Source of the DNA: M55B120 sp964426155
GTDB lineage: Bacteria; Actinomycetota; Humimicrobiia; Humimicrobiales; Humimicrobiaceae
Direction of reading: 5' to 3'
Assembly: GCA_964426155.1 (NCBI GenBank)
Contig: CAYROY010000106.1
Coordinates: 1-6,111, forward strand
Length of the DNA: 6,111 nt
Shown: in pieces, positions 4,087-6,111 of the stretch
Numbering within the stretch: the stretch's first letter is position 1
How the letters are laid out: every line of letters starts with the position of its first letter
The notes under the pieces: generated by a model
Database searches by the model: none
Seen by the model: only the letters and a program-made list of their open reading frames with translations
What the model was told of the DNA's origin: nothing
Translations under genes and position numbers: made by a program

Positions 4087-6111
4087 GGATTAACCCATAC
4101 GGTTATCTTCCTTATAGTCTCAACCGGCTGGTCCCATATGGGATCCTGCCTGTGAGTATATCCTGAAGGAACTTCACCATATACCTCATTTTTATATTCT
4201 ATATTATTGTAACCTGACTCAATAAGGATATGATTTGCTTCTTCTATCGGCCTGAGTGCCACCATCGGCATTATCGGGATAGCGTCTTCAGGTATCGGCA
4301 TCTGGACTTTTGGTTCCTGCCCATATCTATATTCTTTCATCTCTATCTGATCTGGAGGGGTAAAACGGTTCGGGAGCATATATTCACCTGTATCCTGATT
4401 CCTTACTACCTGGACATTGATTATATCTTCCTGGGGTCTAGCAAAATCTTCTATGGGAAGCTTTTTTGTAGCTTCCTTCATAAACAGGTTCCATATCATT
4501 GCAGGGTGGGCGCCTCCCTGGACTCTCATATCATGTATATTTTCCATCTTTACATTCTTTTCCGGATAACCCATCCACACGCAGGCCGCAAGGTTGGGGG
4601 TAAATCCTGTAAACCATGCATTTTCTGCTTCCTGGGTGGTGCCTGTCTTTCCAGCACAGGGCCTGTCTTCCAATCTTGCCCTTGTACCTGTACCCCTGAG
4701 CATAACCTGCTGCAGTATCTCTATTACCCTGTAAGCATTTATGGGTGACAGCACCTGACTGCTTTCACCCTGATGCTCCTTCATAACAGTGCCGTCACTG
4801 TCAACAACTTTCAGTACGGCTACCGGGTCGTTTCTTATTCCGTAGTTAGCCAGTGTAGAGAAAGCCGTGCAGACTTCGAGGGGTGATACACCGGTAGTCA
4901 GGCCGCCCAGGCCTACTGCAGGATAAGGATTTAGAGGTGTCTCTATGCCCATATCCATTGCAGTCTTTGCGGTGCCATAACCCCCTATGTGCATGATGAG
5001 CTGTGAATATACAACGTTAACTGATTTTACTGTTGCTTCCAGCACTGTCATTTCATTTATTTCATAACTTGCATTATTGTAATTGCCCACTTCCCACGGC
5101 TCACTTCCGAATATGTCGAATACCACTGTTCCGTTAGGATTGAAAGTTATAAGGGGAGTTATACCCTGTTCCAGGGCCGATAAAAGTGCAAATACCTTAA
5201 AGGTGGACCCGGGCTGCCTTTTTGCCTGTGTAGCAAGATTGAATTTCATTTCTGAGAAATCCTTTCCGCCGACCATGGCCTTTACATATCCTGTTTTCGG
5301 ATCCATGGCTACAAGTGATGATGCAGGATCCTCGGGATCGGGAAGGACTTCATTTATGGCGTTTTCAGCATGTATCTGCATTTCAGGATCAAGTGTTGTA
5401 TAAATCTCAAAACCGCCCTTGAAAACCCTTTCCACGCCATATTTTGAAATAAGCTCCTGTTTTACATACTCAACAAAATAAGGAGCAAATCCCTTTTCAG
5501 TCTCCTCTCTTGGCCTCTGGGTGATTATAGGTAGTCTAATTGTATCTTCATATTCATCCTGGTTTATGTAACCGAGTCTGAGCATATTTGAAAGTACGAG
5601 ATTACGCCTTTCGATGGCTGCTTTTTCGTCAATATAAGGGGAGTTCAGATAAGATTGTAAAAGTCCGGCAATCATAGCGCATTCAGAAAGGTTCAGGTAA
5701 CCTGCATCTTTGTCGAAGTAGATATTTGCTGCGGCCTGGACCCCGTAAGCTCCTTCACCGAAATACACGGTATTGAGATACATCTCAAGGATCTCGTCCT
5801 TTGAATATATCCGCTCCAGCTGATATGCAAGTATAATTTCTTTTAATTTTCTTTCATATGTTATTTCATATTTTTCTTCAGGCATATATACGTTTTTTAC
5901 ATATCCCTGCGTAAGGGTAGTGGCGCCCTGCTCTACTTCCCCGGATACAATATTTATTATGAGAGAGCGGATGATGCCTTCAATATCAAAGCCTCTGTGC
6001 TGATAGAACCTCTCATCTTCTATTGCAAGTACTGCATTTATAAGATTTCTGGGTATCTGATCCAGACTTACAAGTTCACGGTTCTGCTCGCCATGAAATG
6101 TAGCTATAAGT
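4083..6111 (-). CDS. Class A penicillin-binding protein (peptidoglycan glycosyltransferase/transpeptidase) with C-terminal PASTA domain; N terminus beyond right edge
   Basis: This enzyme polymerises lipid II glycan strands and cross-links the peptides outside the cytoplasmic membrane. The frame is open to the window edge (codons from 6110), giving 675 visible residues. The Met at 5885 lies inside the glycosyltransferase domain and is not the start. In visible numbering the GT51 domain has EDERFYQHRG (31-40, catalytic Glu 31), QGATTLTQGYVKN (61-73), RKLKEIILAYQLE (87-99) and EMYLNTVYFGEGAYGV (109-124). The transpeptidase has STFK (302-305, acyl-enzyme serine 302), SVN (363-365) and KTGTT (488-492). 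A single PASTA domain occupies about 613-675. The cytoplasmic tail, the membrane anchor and the beginning of GT51 are outside the window. Motif 2 has TQG where families usually have TQQ. The YVKN ending recalls actinobacterial PonA. It is followed directly by gltX. Confidence 0.96.
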   Translation of the reverse strand, partial: LIATFHGEQNRELVSLDQIPRNLINAVLAIEDERFYQHRGFDIEGIIRSLIINIVSGEVEQGATTLTQGYVKNVYMPEEKYEITYERKLKEIILAYQLERIYSKDEILEMYLNTVYFGEGAYGVQAAANIYFDKDAGYLNLSECAMIAGLLQSYLNSPYIDEKAAIERRNLVLSNMLRLGYINQDEYEDTIRLPIITQRPREETEKGFAPYFVEYVKQELISKYGVERVFKGGFEIYTTLDPEMQIHAENAINEVLPDPEDPASSLVAMDPKTGYVKAMVGGKDFSEMKFNLATQAKRQPGSTFKVFALLSALEQGITPLITFNPNGTVVFDIFGSEPWEVGNYNNASYEINEMTVLEATVKSVNVVYSQLIMHIGGYGTAKTAMDMGIETPLNPYPAVGLGGLTTGVSPLEVCTAFSTLANYGIRNDPVAVLKVVDSDGTVMKEHQGESSQVLSPINAYRVIEILQQVMLRGTGTRARLEDRPCAGKTGTTQEAENAWFTGFTPNLAACVWMGYPEKNVKMENIHDMRVQGGAHPAMIWNLFMKEATKKLPIEDFARPQEDIINVQVVRNQDTGEYMLPNRFTPPDQIEMKEYRYGQEPKVQMPIPEDAIPIMPMVALRPIEEANHILIESGYNNIEYKNEVYGEVPSGYTHRQDPIWDQPVETIRKITVWVNP

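Noticed and set aside
4230..4748. Plus-strand 172-codon frame opposite the penicillin-binding protein gene
   Set aside because: It is antisense to conserved transpeptidase and PASTA coding sequence, rich in Cys, His and Tyr as expected for a shadow frame, and has no ribosome binding site.
4083..5885. Penicillin-binding protein gene beginning at the Met codon at 5885
   Set aside because: The frame stays open to the window edge and encodes the conserved GT51 motifs EDERFYQHRG and QGATTLTQGYVKN upstream of that Met, so it is internal and the gene is cut by the edge.

Overview
The window reads as ordinary low-GC bacterial chromosome. Intergenic DNA is very AT-rich, coding DNA uses many ATA, AGA/AGG and AAA codons, Shine-Dalgarno sites are AAGGAG-like, and sigma-A-type -35/-10 pairs are visible. 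The organism cannot be named from this. The acetate/butyrate-kinase-like enzyme fits a fermentative anaerobe. The class A penicillin-binding protein has a C-terminal PASTA domain and a TQ-x-YVKN glycosyltransferase motif, which recalls Gram-positive and especially actinobacterial PonA-type proteins. A low-GC Terrabacterial lineage (Bacillota, or one of the AT-rich uncultured actinobacterial clades) is therefore my best guess, at low confidence.

Left part (1-930): the first 31 codons of a Phd/YefM-type antitoxin run leftwards off the window, with a clear ribosome binding site, a promoter and a palindrome over the -10 that could be its own operator. About 600 bases without a convincing gene follow. 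They hold an isolated GC-rich hairpin at 405-446 with a downstream T-run, several small AT-rich inverted repeats, and a good promoter at 565-593. That promoter points at a 76-residue two-helix membrane protein of unknown function (701-931).

Middle (930-2592): a tRNA-Gln(CUG) gene with encoded CCA lies on the minus strand, followed on the plus strand by a divergent acetokinase-family gene (1334-2575). This protein keeps the family fold motifs and the N7, H123, Arg241-type and Glu384-type positions, but it differs at several residues that are catalytic or substrate-binding in acetate kinase. It is the most interesting single item in the window.

Right part (2593-6111): a minus-strand pair made of a class A penicillin-binding protein, whose N terminus lies beyond the right edge, and gltX (glutamyl-tRNA synthetase). 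They overlap by an ATGA junction and are almost certainly co-transcribed. gltX and the kinase converge with only 17 bases between their stop codons and no clear terminator. I see no CRISPR array, no intact insertion sequence, and no multi-gene defence or biosynthetic system here. The window does not show a new system beyond the items listed as findings.
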